Below the pieces are notes generated by a model. That model had not been told where the DNA came from, did not search any database, and worked only from the letters and a program-made list of their open reading frames with translations. A program made the position numbers and the translations under genes. Shown here in pieces: positions 24,601 to 35,365 of a stretch of 64,000 bases of DNA. Position 1 is the first letter of the stretch; the number at the start of each line of letters is the position of its first letter. The DNA comes from Pelobates cultripes (taxonomy: Eukaryota > Chordata > Amphibia > Anura > Pelobatidae), in the NCBI GenBank assembly GCA_933207985.1, contig OW240913.1, positions 274,528,534 to 274,592,533 on the forward strand, read 5' to 3'.

Positions 24601-25273
24601 CTTTTGCTATCACCCTTTTAAATTTGCCTTCTATATTATTTGGGATTGGTTCTCAAATGCAATCCACTGGCTCTCTCTCTGCATCTAGGTCATCCATCAC
24701 CTATAACTCGTCCCCGTATCCACTAACTGTGCATAGTAACCCACAACTACTAAATTATAACTTTCCTGTCTTGTAATAAAATTAATAATTCTATGCATCA
24801 ACAGAGATTCTCTTCTTTTCATGACCTGTCTTATCGCGATGTACTTTTATCTTACAAATAGGAACATTTCTCATTATTGTGTAAAAGAAAAGGCTTGGCA
24901 CCATTCACTGTAGAGGACTGACGATGAGATTGAATTTGCCGTTAAGAGTTATCGGTTTTGAAGTCTTTCTAAGAGCATAATATCTGTGCAGCACAGTAAT
25001 TGATCTGCTTCTCTATTTCTACTGGACAAGATAATCACTGCACTTCAGCTGATGGTTTGATTACAAGGAAGCTTATTTTTTGTGTTTAGTATACCAAAGG
25101 TCACACCATGCTAGGCAGACAGGTTAAATGTCTTCTTAAGATTTGAATCAATTTAGCAGCACTGCAGGAAAACCGTTCCAAAAAAAAAAAGTATTTGAAG
25201 TGACAAAAACTTTCTTTTGCGTGATGAGTAAACTAACAAGATTCTTGTTCTAACGGGACACCAAAACCACTTG
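21661..25273. other. Unassigned intronic sequence
   Basis: Mostly AT-rich intron. It includes a MITE fragment opening TTAAAGGAACACTGTTGGCAC at 23520 and fading by about 23655, a short CA array near 24281-24292, and T-runs. The open frame at 24435-24776 (113 codons) shows no known domain and no exon signals, so it is not called. Confidence 0.4.
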
Positions 25274-25971
25274 CACTGATTAATAAACAACATTAAAAGC
25301 ACTGACAGGTAAGTGTCAGAACTGGACCATGGAGCAATGAAAGAAGGTTGTGTGGTCTGATGAATCACATTTTCTTTTAGATCAGGTGGATGAGCAAATG
25401 TGAATCGTGTAAGTGAGTGTCATTAGGTAAGAGATGGCATCAGGGATGTTTTATGAGAAGAAAGCAGGCCAACAGAGACAGTGTTATGTTCTGGGCAATG
25501 TTTTGCTGGAAAACCTGGGATCCTGGCCTTCATTTGAGAGATTACTTTGACATGAACAACCTATCTACAGATTGTTGCAGACAACATACACCCCTTCATG
25601 GCAATGGTGTTCACTAATGGCAGTGGCCTCTTTCAACAGGATAATGTACTCTGCCACACTGCAAGAACTTTTCAAGAAATGGTTTGAGGATCATGATAAA
25701 CCATTCAAGATGTTGCCTTGGGCCTCTAAATTCCCCAGATCTCAATCCGATTGAGCATCTGTGGGATGTGCTGGACCTGCAAATCCCATCCATAGAGACT
25801 CCACCTCACAACTTCCAAAACATAAAGGATCTGCTGCTAGTGTCTTTGTGCCAGATACCACAGTACATGGTCTTGTGGAGACCATACTCAGCGCACCTAA
25901 GCTGTTTTGGCAACAAGACGAGGACCTACACAATATTAGGCAGGTGGTTTTAATGTTGTGGGTGATCAGTG
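25274..25971 (+). mobile_element. Tc1-like transposon, internally deleted
   Basis: The left end CACTGATTAATAAACAACATT and the right end AATGTTGTGGGTGATCAGTG are inverted, with TA after the right one. After the left terminal repeat the sequence jumps directly to GTCAGAACTGGACC, which lies in the catalytic half of this family's transposase, so the amino-terminal region is deleted. The remaining frame includes MFWAMFCWKTWDPG and NSPDLNPIEHLWDVLD (third catalytic residue), with frame breaks. It cannot encode a working transposase. Confidence 0.8.
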
Positions 25972-26818
25972 TATGTGTCTTGCATAACTCACGGTACAGG
26001 AAACTCATTTTTTTTTTGTTTAGCTTAATTTTAATCATTCGTGCAGGATCAATTGCCTAAAGTCTCCAGTCCTTTAAGAATTCCCTCAAAACTCATCTCC
26101 TTTGGAAAACTCATCATTTTCCTGGGTAACTTACCCCTTTACATCACTCTGTTCTTGTCACACCTCGCATAATTGGTGCTTTCACAGTCCACTCTACTCT
26201 CATCTATCCACTCTACAGGTTTTCCATTCTTTTTTTTCTTTGAAATATTTAGTTTGCTTCGGTTGTCCCATCTAGTGATCTCTCCTGCATTTTTAAAGAA
26301 TGCTTTATACATACATACAGTCATTACTATAAATGTAATTGGGAACCACTGCCTCTGGTATTATTGATATGCTCCAGTTGCATTGCAGACTAGCACATCT
26401 GTACACGTGTGATAGGAAGGTCTATTGTACTGATTGTTTGACCATCTTCGATTGGTATTCCAGTAAGCAGGGCCCAGATTTCTCTTTTAATTAAATAACT
26501 TGCATAACTTGCCCAGGCTTTGCAATCAAAGGAAATACATTTGGAAAAAGTTATTTTGCTGTGCTTTCATCTGCCACCTACCCAAGATCGGAGCCAGCCA
26601 TGTAATTTGTGTAATCACTTTTACTTTACAATATTCAAGCCATGTGTAATGTTTCTTTTGACCTAATTGTCTTGTAGGTTGGAAGCAAATAAGAGTAGTA
26701 AAACATAAAAGGGATCATTTAAGTCATTTTAATGTTTTTTTTGTTTTTTTTTTTAGACTTTTAAGTAACCTTTTTTTTTTTCTTCATGAAATAACATTAA
26801 AACCTTTCTTGTTCTCAG
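25972..26818. other. PREP intron sequence
   Basis: AT-rich, with T-runs that lead into the 3' splice site before the first PREP exon found (acceptor AG at 26817-26818, preceded by a pyrimidine tract). No other feature recognised. Confidence 0.5.
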
Positions 26819-26955
26819 GTTTTTTACCCCAGCAAAGATGGAACCCAAGTACCAATGTTTATTGTTCACAAAGCAGGCATACACCTGGATGGTTCTCACC
26901 CTGCCTTTCTATACGGCTATGGTGGATTCAACATATCCATCACACCAAGTTACGA
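26819..26955 (+). CDS. prep: PREP exon (residues ~440-485)
   Basis: PREP (prolyl endopeptidase) cuts peptides after proline in the cytosol. It is a two-domain S9 peptidase with a beta-propeller and an alpha/beta-hydrolase domain. This exon opens the return from the propeller to the hydrolase domain: [18 protein letters not shown], then [20 protein letters not shown]. The acceptor is TTCTCAG before 26819 and the donor is GTAAGA at 26956. The exon is 137 nt, starts on a whole codon and ends two bases into a codon (GA) that the next exon completes with T as Asp. Numbering uses the 710-residue human protein and assumes no indels; downstream Ser554 falls exactly in place, which supports it. Confidence 0.96.
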
Positions 26956-29379
26956 GTAAGATATGCTACATTGCCTGGTCCTGCTTCACATGTGTAACCA
27001 TAAACCGTGTATCCTCCAGCTCTTTAATATTTAATAGATGGCTGGGGAAAAATAGTTTAGATACGAGATGCTCTCCTATTGAATCAGGTCTGTGAAAGGG
27101 GGGATTTTCTCAATGATTGGGTATTGTGGTGCCTCATAATAGTATTTGGCCTCATTAATATGCTGTAATTTTTGCATATTAAAATCTTTATAGTCTTTGC
27201 GCAAAAAATAAATGTTTTTCAGAAAGCTGCTTTAAAGGCCTGCCTCCTTAGACATGCCCCCTCACACAAGAAAAAATATTTCCTTATCAAATGTATGTAC
27301 ATAGCTCAACCACTGACAGCACTGACTGATCTGAACTATAAAGCAATCTACCTTAGAAGGAGACGACTTAGAGTAAGGTTATCACTACAGGTTTACACTT
27401 TTTTTCTGACTGTCTGCAGCCGGGTTGTGAATTAAAAGCAGCTCTCTTAGTGCTGTCAGTGGCTGTGTGTGTACCTCTTGTAAGGAAGTCTTGATGAAGG
27501 AGCATCACTAAGCAGGCATGGCTAAACATTAAACATTTTTTGTGCAAAAACTATAAAGTTTGAACGTGCAGTATTAATTAGTCCAAAAGCTATAAAATAC
27601 ATTTAAGTAGTATTGATGCATAGACTGTTCCTTTTAGGGTTATTATAATTAGAAATATCATAATTTGACATTAAACTGCTCAGCAACATAGTTTCATCAC
27701 TTTATGCATGTATGGATGTATTTTATTCTACGTTCAGCTAACATAGCAATTCTATCAATAATGAAAGTGATAAATGTGCTTCTTTGGAACGGGGGAGGGG
27801 TAAGTAATGTAATGTTCAGAAGATGTGGCTGATCAGTGAGAAAGGTCTTTTGCGTGTACACATACCTTTGTGTTTGTGGATTGTGAGACAGGCTATTGGA
27901 AAACAAGCAAGAGCAACCTTGTCCGTGTCTTCTCCTTGTCAGTGTGATGAGCATGTAAAGAAGCATACAGCTATATTTAGCCTTAGACACCTAAGTAACA
28001 CACTGTAACCCCAAAACAGTGTTGACCCTATAAGTACCATGGCTTTTTTGAGTTGCGATTCATGTGTTACCAAGGCCTTTTTGGCACTTTTGGCATGCGT
28101 TCATTCTACCACAATTTCCCCCTTTCTGTATGTGAAAGTGCACGCATATTGTATATCATTTTTAAAAGGACAAATATGGCATGTATACATGTGTACATAA
28201 AACAATATTACATTTAAAAGGAAAACAATTTATTTTTTCAGTTTTACATTTATTAATTTTTACACACCAAGTGCAACTTAAGAAAACTAACTCAACATTT
28301 ATTCTTCGCAGGGGGGACTGTGCCAGCCTGGGGGGGGGGAGGGGACACTAAATATTTATTCCCACAATTATTTAAATTCATTTATAGTGGTATTTGCTCA
28401 GTTTGAGCGCTGAACATTGCTCTTTTGTCAGTCTGGGGCCACTAATTGTGCCCCTGTGTCCGATATCTGGGCGTCCAAAATCACTCAGCCCCTGTATTTA
28501 AAGGACTATCTGCAGCGCTCAATTCATCTGTCAGTCTGGTGCCACTAACTGTGATCCCAGCTGACAGAGGGAACCCTCCGGTATTGAATGGAACATGGTG
28601 TATCTTGGTACCAGCAGCAATTTTGCCCCTGCTGGTACTTTTACTGCATGACGGCCTATGCCATCAGTGGTCTTTAAAACACTGCACTGCATGATGGCAT
28701 AGACTGTCATGTGGTCCTTAAGGTGTATAGCCAAGTTCTTCTATCCGCCAATATTCCTTGACTGACACTGCCAGAGGTGAAGTTCCAGGTATATGTGCAG
28801 AGGTTCACAGTGAAATGCTGTACATATAGACTTCAGACAAGATGACCTCTTAAATCACTGAAGTGGTTAAGGCACTTGGAGTACCCTTTAATATTTACAT
28901 ACTCCATAATACATGTGTTTTAAATGTACAGCATTGCATTCTAAAGGTTTTCTTGGAAATCTCATTGTATTATTCCTGTTTACATTTTTTTGTAGACATA
29001 TTGGAATATTATGATTGCACAAGTTAATGCCTGTGATAAGTATTGGTTCACAAAGGTTGTGTAGCTGTAACGTTTTAAGAATGGGCCATGCATAAGGAAT
29101 TATGGTACCTGTAGGTCAAGAGCTTCGTTGGCTGCTGCTAAGTTACACTTTCTTAGCATTGACATGCATTTAAAAAAAATGAATGTCTGTATGGTCATTG
29201 TGTTTGTCTGTATGGGTGAGTGTGTGTGTCTGCATGGGTGAGTGTATGTGTGTCTGTTTGGATGGTCAGTGTGTGTCTACTTGAGTCAGCGTGTGTTAGT
29301 CTGCATGATTGGGTGAAGAAAATGGGGCAGCACATTTTGTTTTCACCTAGGGCACCAAAAATGCATGCACCTGCCCTGA
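26956..29379. other. PREP intron sequence, unassigned
   Basis: AT-rich intron with scattered short open frames but no domain or repeat terminus. There is a G-run at 28330-28345 and a TGTGTG-rich stretch at 29216-29260. Confidence 0.4.
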
Positions 29380-29662
29380 TCAGAAGTGTTGAACTGAGCC
29401 AACTACAATGCTTTCCTATGAGTACATTTCAGTGTCTCCATGTAGAGGGTGGAAGCACTGAATGGCAATGCTGCACACTGTGCAGCACTGCCCAAGGAAG
29501 CACCTCTAGTAGCCATCTGAGGAGTGGCCAGTGGAGGTATCCCTAGGCTTTAATGTTAACACTGCCTTTTCTCTACTGCAAAAATCCTGAAGAGAATGAT
29601 TATACTCACCAGAACAAATACAATAAGCTGTAGTTGTTATGATGACTATTGTGTCCATTTAA
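29380..29662. mobile_element. T2-type MITE, right part
   Basis: It has the body of the subfamily seen at 618-1128 and 13562 (GAACTGAGCC, CACCAGAACAAATAC, AAGCTGTAGTTGTT) and ends GACTATTGTGTCCATTTAA. The left end was not found. Confidence 0.55.
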
Positions 29663-29810
29663 ATTAACAGAACAGGAGATAAAAACATCTAAACTTGACA
29701 CAATGTGCTATCAGATTTGATTGAAAATTAAACAATTTTTTCATCTTATCTGTTTGAGTAACAGTCAGGGGAGGTGTGGCTAGGGCACCATAAGCAGACA
29801 CAAGTGATAT
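29663..29810. mobile_element. Outer MITE of a triple nest, left piece
   Basis: This piece aligns with the middle of the ~550-bp T2-type subfamily (GGAGATAAAAAC, GGGGAGGTGTGGCTAGGGC, ACAAGTGAT). It stops at the degraded TTAA (TATA) where the next MITE starts. The same element resumes at 35035 with TTCCTAAATGG, exactly as the intact copies at 51182 and 55081 continue. Confidence 0.65.
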
Positions 29811-30280
29811 AAAGGAATACTATAGGGTCAGAAAAACAAACATGTATTCCTGACCCTATAGAGAAAACCGTCATTTAGGTGGCTTACCCCTCCTTAACCC
29901 CCTTAAAAGGTAATAAAACGTAACTTAATTCCAGCGCCACTTGGGTCTGCCGGCACTGGGCGGCCCCTGATTCACCTTCTTGCTGACATCATCAGAATTT
30001 ATGATTTTTAGCCAATCCAATGCTTTCCCCATGGGCGGAAACCTGCAAGGAGGAGGGATTGGGGCGGGGCCAAATGCCAGCTTGGCCAATCAGTACCTCT
30101 TCATATAGATGCATTGAATCAATGCATTTCTATGTGAAAACACTGCCCCAGGAAGCACCTCCAGTGGCCATCTGAGGAGTGACCACTGGTGGTGTCCCTA
30201 GGGGACAATGTAAACTGTAGTTGATTATAATGATTATACTCACCAGAACTACATTAAACTGTAGTTGTTCTGGTAACTAT
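29811..30280. mobile_element. Inner T2-type MITE, interrupted by a CR1
   Basis: It starts AAAGGAATACTATAGGGTCAG with an internal stem (TATAGGGTCAG / CTGACCCTATA). It runs to TTCTGGTAACTATAG at 30280, where a CR1 3' end begins. The missing terminus TGTCCCTTTAT appears after the CR1, at 35025-35034. Confidence 0.7.
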
Positions 30281-30382
30281 AGAAACATAGAAACATAGAA
30301 ACATAGAATGTGACGGCAGATTAGAACCATTCGGCCCATCTAGTCTGCCCAATTTTCTAAATACTTTCATTAGTCCCTAGTC

Positions 30383-33222
30383 TTATCTTATAGTTAGGAT
30401 AGCCTTATGCCTATCCCACTCATGCTTAAACTCCTTTACTGTGTTAACCTCTACCACTTCAGCTGGAAGGCTATTCCATGCATCCACTACCCTCTCAGTA
30501 AAGTAATACTTCCTGATATTATTTTTAAACCTTTGTCCCTCTAATTTAAGACTATGTCCTCTTGTTGTGGTAGTTTTTCTTCTTTTAAATATAGTCTCCT
30601 CCTTTACTGTGTTGATTCCCTTTATATATTTAAATGTTTCTATCATATCCCCCCTGTCTCGTCTTTCCTCCAAGCTATACATGTTAAGATCCTTTAACCT
30701 TTCCTGGTAAGTTTTATCCCGCAATCCATGAACCAGTTTAGTAGCCCTTCTCTGAACCCTCTCTAAGGTATCAATATCCTTCTGAAGATACGGTCTCCAG
30801 TACTGTGTACAATACTCCAAGTGAGGTCTCACCAGTGTTCTGTACAATGGCATGAGCACTTCCCTCTTTCTACTGCTAATACCTCTCCCTATACAACCAA
30901 GCATTCTGCTAGCATTTCCTGCTGCTCTATTACATTGTCTGCCTACCTTTAAGTCATCAGAAATAATCACCCCTAAATCCCTTTCCTCATATGTTGAGGT
31001 TAGGACTCTATCAAATATTCTGTACTCTGCCCTTGGGTTTTTACGTCCAAGATGCATTATCTTGCACTTATCCACATTAAATGTCAGTTGCCACAATTCT
31101 GACCATTTTTCTAGTTTACCTAAATCATTTGTCATTTGGCTTATCCCTCCTGGAACATCAACCCTGTTACATATCTTAGTATCATCAGCAAAAAGACATA
31201 CCTTACCATCAAGACCTTCTGCAATATCACTAATAAAAATATTAAAGAGAATGGGTCCAAGTACAGATCCCTGAGGTACCCCACTGGTGACAAGTCCAAG
31301 CTTCGAATATATTCCATTAACTACAACCCTCTGTTGCCTGTCACTCAGCCACTGCCTTACCCATTCAACAATATTGGAATCCAAACTTAAAGATTGCAGT
31401 TTATTGATAAGCCTTCTATGTGCAACAGTGTCAAAAGCCTTACTGAAATCTAGGTAAGCAATGTCTACTGCACCACCCTGATCTATAATTTTAGTTACCC
31501 AATCAAAAAAATCAATAAGATTTGTTTGGCATGATCTCCCTGAAGTAAACCCATGTTGTCTCTGATCTTGAAATCCATGTGTTTTTAGATGTTCATCAAT
31601 CCTATCCTTTAACATGGTTTCCATCACTTTCCCCACTACTGAAGTAAGGCTTACTGGCCTATAGTTGCCCGACTCCTCCCTATTACCTTTCTTGTAAATG
31701 GGCACAACATTCGCTAACTTCCAATCTTCTGGGACTACTCCTGTTAACAATGATTGGTTAAATAAATCTGTTAATGGTTTTGCTAGTACACCACTAAGCT
31801 CTTTTAATAGCTTTGGGTGTATTCCATCAGGTCCCATTGACTTATTTGTCTTTACTTTTGACAGTTGAAATAGAACCTCTTCCTCTGTAAACTCACGTGT
31901 AATAAATGGCTCATTTATCCTTTTTCTCAACTGAGGTCCCTTTCCTTCATTTTCTACTGTAAATACAGAACAAAAATATTCATTGAGGCAGTCAGCCTGA
32001 CCTTTATCCTCTTCTACATACCTTCCTTCTTTTGTTTTTAATCTAACTAATCCTTGTTTTACTTTTCTTTTCTCATTTATGTATCTAAAAAATGTTTTAT
32101 CCCCCTTTTTTACTGACTGTGCTATTTTCTCTTCTGTGTGTGATTTGGAAGCTCTTATAACTTGCTTAGCCTCTTTCTGCCTAATCTTATAGATCATTTT
32201 GTCTCCCTCACTCTGTTTTTTTTTATAATTCCTAAATGCTAACTTTTTGTTTTTAACTATTTTGGCCACATCTGCGGAGTACCACAGTGGTTTCTTGAAT
32301 TTTTTGCTTTTACTGACAAGCCTAATGCAATTTTCTGTTGCCTTCAATAGTGCAACTTTTAAATAATCCCATTTTTCTTGGACTCCATTTAAATTGCTCC
32401 AGTCTGATAATGACTCCTCTACCCATATTCTAATTTTAGAAAAGTCTGTTTTTCTAAAATCTAAAACTTTTGTTTTTGTGTGGTGTGACTCAGTCACTGT
32501 TCTTATATTAAACCACACTGACTGATGATCACTGGATCCTAAACTTTCATCTACAGTAATATCTGATACCAAATCTCCATTTGTTAACACTAAATCTAGT
32601 ATGGCCTCTTTACGAGTTGGCTCCTCAACAACTTGCTTTAGAGACAACTCCAGTAGGGAGTTTAGAATATGTGTGCTCCTGGCACAAGTAGCTAATTATG
32701 TTTTCCAATTTACATCAGGAAGATTAAAGTCACACATGATGATAACTTCCCCCTTCATTGTCATTTTAGCTATTTCCTCAACTAGTAGATTATCTAACTC
32801 TTCAATTTGTCCAGGGGGCCTATAAATCACACCTACACGAGTTACTGTGTGATTACCAAATTCTAACGTAGCCCAAACGGACTCTGTTTGCCTCACTAAC
32901 TTTTATTAGGCTAGATATTATGCTATCCTTCACATACAAGGCCACCCCTCCCCTTTCTTGCCTATCTTTCCTATATAAAAAAAAAAAAAAAAGAGTACCC
33001 TGGTATTGCTATGTCCCAGTCATTTTTCTCATTGTACCATGTCTCAGTAACAGCGACTAAATCTACACTATCAGTTGCCATTATTGCTACAAGTTCATGG
33101 ATCTTATTCCCTAAACTGCGAGCATTTGTAGACATGACTCTAAGCTTATCATTTTTTAACACACTTGCTACAGGCACTTTCTGTCCTTCTTTTGGGGGAC
33201 AATTGGATTGATGTTTTATCAC
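30383..33222 (-). pseudogene. CR1 ORF2 (endonuclease-reverse transcriptase), three lesions
   Basis: ORF2 nicks the target and copies the LINE RNA. The start at 33222 is followed by the endonuclease region (MSTNARSLGNKIHEL, VAVTETW). A frameshift in an A-run near 32978-32994 and another near 32890 move the frame, and a TAA stands at 32696-32698 after CDFNLPDVNWKT. From 32695 down to 30383 the frame is open. It holds SSDHQ (catalytic Asp-His of the endonuclease), NYRPVSLTS, YLDFSKAFDTV (first RT aspartate), GVPQGSVLGP, LFADDTKI (RT active site) and the typical CR1 C-terminus. So the RT half is intact and the endonuclease half is broken; the stops make it inactive. Confidence 0.9.
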
Positions 33223-33239
33223 CCTTTTGCCCCCCCCTC

Positions 33240-34337
33240 CTAGTTTAAATACATCCTAGCAAAACCTCTGAACTGCTCACTGAGAACATTTGTTCCCTTT
33301 TGAGAAAGATGTAAACCATCTTTTTTGTACAGCTTATCTCCATTCCAAACAGAGCTACCATGAGAAATAAAGCCAAATCCTTGCTCCCGACACCATTCAC
33401 CAAGCCACAAATTAAAGTCCCTAATACGCATCCGCCTGTCGCTCTGAGTGTTATGCACAGGCAGAACTTCAGAGAATGACAGTGTGGAAGCAACCTGCCG
33501 TATATCATTGGTAAAAACACTAAAAACTTCCTTAACCTCTGAAACCTCATTGCAAGCCAAGTCATTTGTCCCTAGATGGACAAGTACATCCAATTCCCCT
33601 TCCTGCTTTGCTTGCTTAACAATATTATAGATACGTCTCCTGTCTCTGTGAGCAGTAGCTCCGGGAAGACACCTCACAAGACTACCATTGTCCATCTCCA
33701 CACCTCTTATAATGGAATCCCCCAACAACAACTGCTTTCTATTAGGCCTCACCATAGTCTCCAAGCCGGTCTCCACAACACCACTAGTCTCAGTGCCTTT
33801 CTTCACAACACCACTAGCCTCAGTGCCTCTCTCCACAACACCACTAGCCTCAGTGCCTCTCTCCACAACACCACTAGCCTCAGTGCCTCTCTCTACAACA
33901 CCACTAGCCTCAGTGCCTCTCTCTACAACACCACTAGTCTCAGTGCCTCTCTCCACAACACCACTAATCTCAGTGCCTCTCTCCACAACACCACTAGCCT
34001 CAGTGCCTCTCTCCACAACACTATTACACTCTGAAAGTGCAGAAAATGAATTATGAAGAGCAACAGACTGTGCAAAATGCCTTTTATCCACAACTCTAAA
34101 TCTACCAGATCCTACAGTAATCCATCTGCCTTTCCTAGCATGTCTCTGCGGCAGTGGCTTTGCAGCAGTTCCAGTCTGAGTTTCTTCACCAGATAATTTA
34201 CAAATATCAGACTTCAAAAATACAATCTCCTGCCGCAAGATAGAGAACTGTCTACAGATTAGACAACAACCAAACCTCCAAAAAGTGGAACGTGAAACAA
34301 ATGCATAGCAATTGTTACACTGAACTAAGTCTGCCAT
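33240..34337 (-). CDS. CR1 ORF1 protein with SGNH esterase domain
   Basis: An uninterrupted 365-residue ORF1. Residues 7-28 form a cysteine cluster (CNNC, then CCLIC) suggesting a small zinc-binding fold. Residues ~32-48 could form a short helix. Residues ~107-190 are about nine tandem decamers of the type VVERGTEASG. Residues ~203-360 are an SGNH/GDSL esterase-like domain with LLLGDSIIRG (Ser208), HLGTNDL (Asn258) and DGLHLS (Asp340, His343). CR1 ORF1 proteins are known to carry esterase domains; the role in retrotransposition is not settled. It ends 17 bases before ORF2 starts. Confidence 0.85.
   Translation of the reverse strand: MADLVQCNNCYAFVSRSTFWRFGCCLICRQFSILRQEIVFLKSDICKLSGEETQTGTAAKPLPQRHARKGRWITVGSGRFRVVDKRHFAQSVALHNSFSALSECNSVVERGTEASGVVERGTEISGVVERGTETSGVVERGTEASGVVERGTEASGVVERGTEASGVVERGTEASGVVKKGTETSGVVETGLETMVRPNRKQLLLGDSIIRGVEMDNGSLVRCLPGATAHRDRRRIYNIVKQAKQEGELDVLVHLGTNDLACNEVSEVKEVFSVFTNDIRQVASTLSFSEVLPVHNTQSDRRMRIRDFNLWLGEWCREQGFGFISHGSSVWNGDKLYKKDGLHLSQKGTNVLSEQFRGFARMYLN
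33768..34019 (-). repeat. 30-bp coding minisatellite in CR1 ORF1
   Basis: Eight to nine head-to-tail 30-bp units encode VVERGTE(A/I/T)SG. Unit changes are mostly single bases (A/T/I at the eighth position, KK for ER in one). The length, a multiple of three, keeps the frame open. Confidence 0.9.
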
Positions 34338-34421
34338 TCCAATTATAAGAATAATTTAAATCTAACAAATCTTAACTTTTTCTTTATCCTCCTGAATACC
34401 TCAGATTACCTCCAGGTTATC

Positions 34422-34616
34422 TCCAGAATATCTCCAACTAGACACTTAGAAACAGCACTCTCCAGAATATCTCCAACTAGACACTTAGAAACAGCACTTT
34501 CCAGAATATCTCCAACTAGACACTTAGAAACAGCACTCTCCAGAATATCTCCAACTAGACACTTAGAAACAGCACTCTCCAGAATATCTCCAACTAGACA
34601 CTTAGAAACAGCACTT
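34422..34616 (-). repeat. 39-bp minisatellite in CR1 5' region
   Basis: Five nearly identical 39-bp units containing TCTCCAACTAGACACTTAG lie upstream of ORF1 in the CR1 sense. A further diverged unit sits alone at about 34961-35007. The string GGAAGTAGCACCAAGCTATAT follows both the array (34617) and the single unit (35000), so the 5' region appears duplicated on a larger scale. Confidence 0.85.
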
Positions 34617-34815
34617 GGAAGTAGCACCAAGCTATATTAGACAAGCTAATGGAACCAGGCCTTATATAACTCCTAAAATCACCGCCCACTAGGAATGTTT
34701 AACACCTGGGTAGGCTTCTGCTTATTTGCAAACAATAGCTAATTAACCAGCAATCAACAGCAAGTAACTAGCTTAATCAAATCAAATGCCTTATAATTAC
34801 CAACAGGAATTCAAA

Positions 34816-34897
34816 CCTTGTGCAATCAGTAACCTTTTCCTACAGATGAATCTTACCTTGTGCAATCAGTAACCTTTTCCTACAGATGAATCTTACC
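34816..34897 (-). repeat. 40-bp tandem duplication
   Basis: Two copies of a 40-bp unit containing CCTTGTGCAATCAGTAACC lie head to tail (starts at 34816 and 34856), between the two copies of the CR1 5' end. Confidence 0.85.
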
Positions 34898-35024
34898 TGT
34901 AACAGTAGAAAAGAAAGCTCTTAGCACAACTCTTAGACAGTTGAAGCTTCTGTAAAACTCTCCAGAATATCTCCAACGACACACTTAGAAACAGCACTTG
35001 GAAGTAGCACCAAGCTATATATGG

Positions 35025-35128
35025 TGTCCCTTTATTTCCTAAATGGTAAAGAATAGAGCAGTGAGGGTGCAGGGACATGATTTGCATTATAACTGCTTCA
35101 TTAAGCTAGTTGTTAGACTGTCCCTTTA
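35025..35128. mobile_element. Right ends of the two nested MITEs
   Basis: TGTCCCTTTAT (35025-35034) completes the inner MITE left open at 30280. The rest, TTCCTAAATGG to AGACTGTCCCTTTAA, completes the outer MITE left open at 29810. Confidence 0.65.
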
Positions 35129-35365
35129 AACTACAGGTTTTTTTAGTTTTTTTAGTGTTTGTCATAGATGAAAATGTTATTTTTATTTATTTTTTTAAAT
35201 TCTTTGCTGAAAAGTACAGTCGCATAGTTCACTGTCAATGTGAGGGTTTTTTTTTTAAAATCCTTTGTTTAGCATATGTCAAGTGGTTATTAATGTTAGG
35301 AGATGAGTGTTTGCCTTTAGACGTATTGCATTTAATTGACTATGCTTTCAAAAATCAATGAACCT

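Larger units (their letters stand above)
30281..35024 (-). mobile_element. CR1-type LINE, nearly full length
   Basis: The element lies on the minus strand. In its own sense it has a 5' region with tandem repeats (34422-35020), ORF1 (34337-33240), ORF2 (33222-30383, broken) and a short 3' UTR. It ends with three repeats of the octamer TTTCTATG (30281-30306 on this strand as AGAAACAT). Octamer tails without a poly(A) are characteristic of CR1. ORF1 and ORF2 are 17 bases apart. No target duplication was seen, but the insertion point is clear because the MITE on both sides is continuous. Confidence 0.9.

Noticed and set aside
24435..24776. 113-codon frame
   Set aside because: No recognisable domain or codon bias; stands alone in an intron.
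1..26818. Earlier PREP exons
   Set aside because: I looked for coding segments matching the propeller domain (for example the segment just before VFYPSKDGT) and found none. They probably lie upstream of the window, although a short exon could have been missed by eye.
33576..34056. Plus-strand frames rich in TTPLASVPLS and LHNTTSLSAS repeats
   Set aside because: They are the complementary strand of the decamer array in CR1 ORF1.
34406..34630. Minus-strand frame of repeated SAVSKCLVGDILE units
   Set aside because: Translation of the 39-bp leader repeat of the CR1. It is open because 39 is a multiple of three; no evidence that it is translated.
34816..34897. CRISPR-like short repeat
   Set aside because: Two adjacent copies without spacers inside a vertebrate LINE; a simple tandem duplication.
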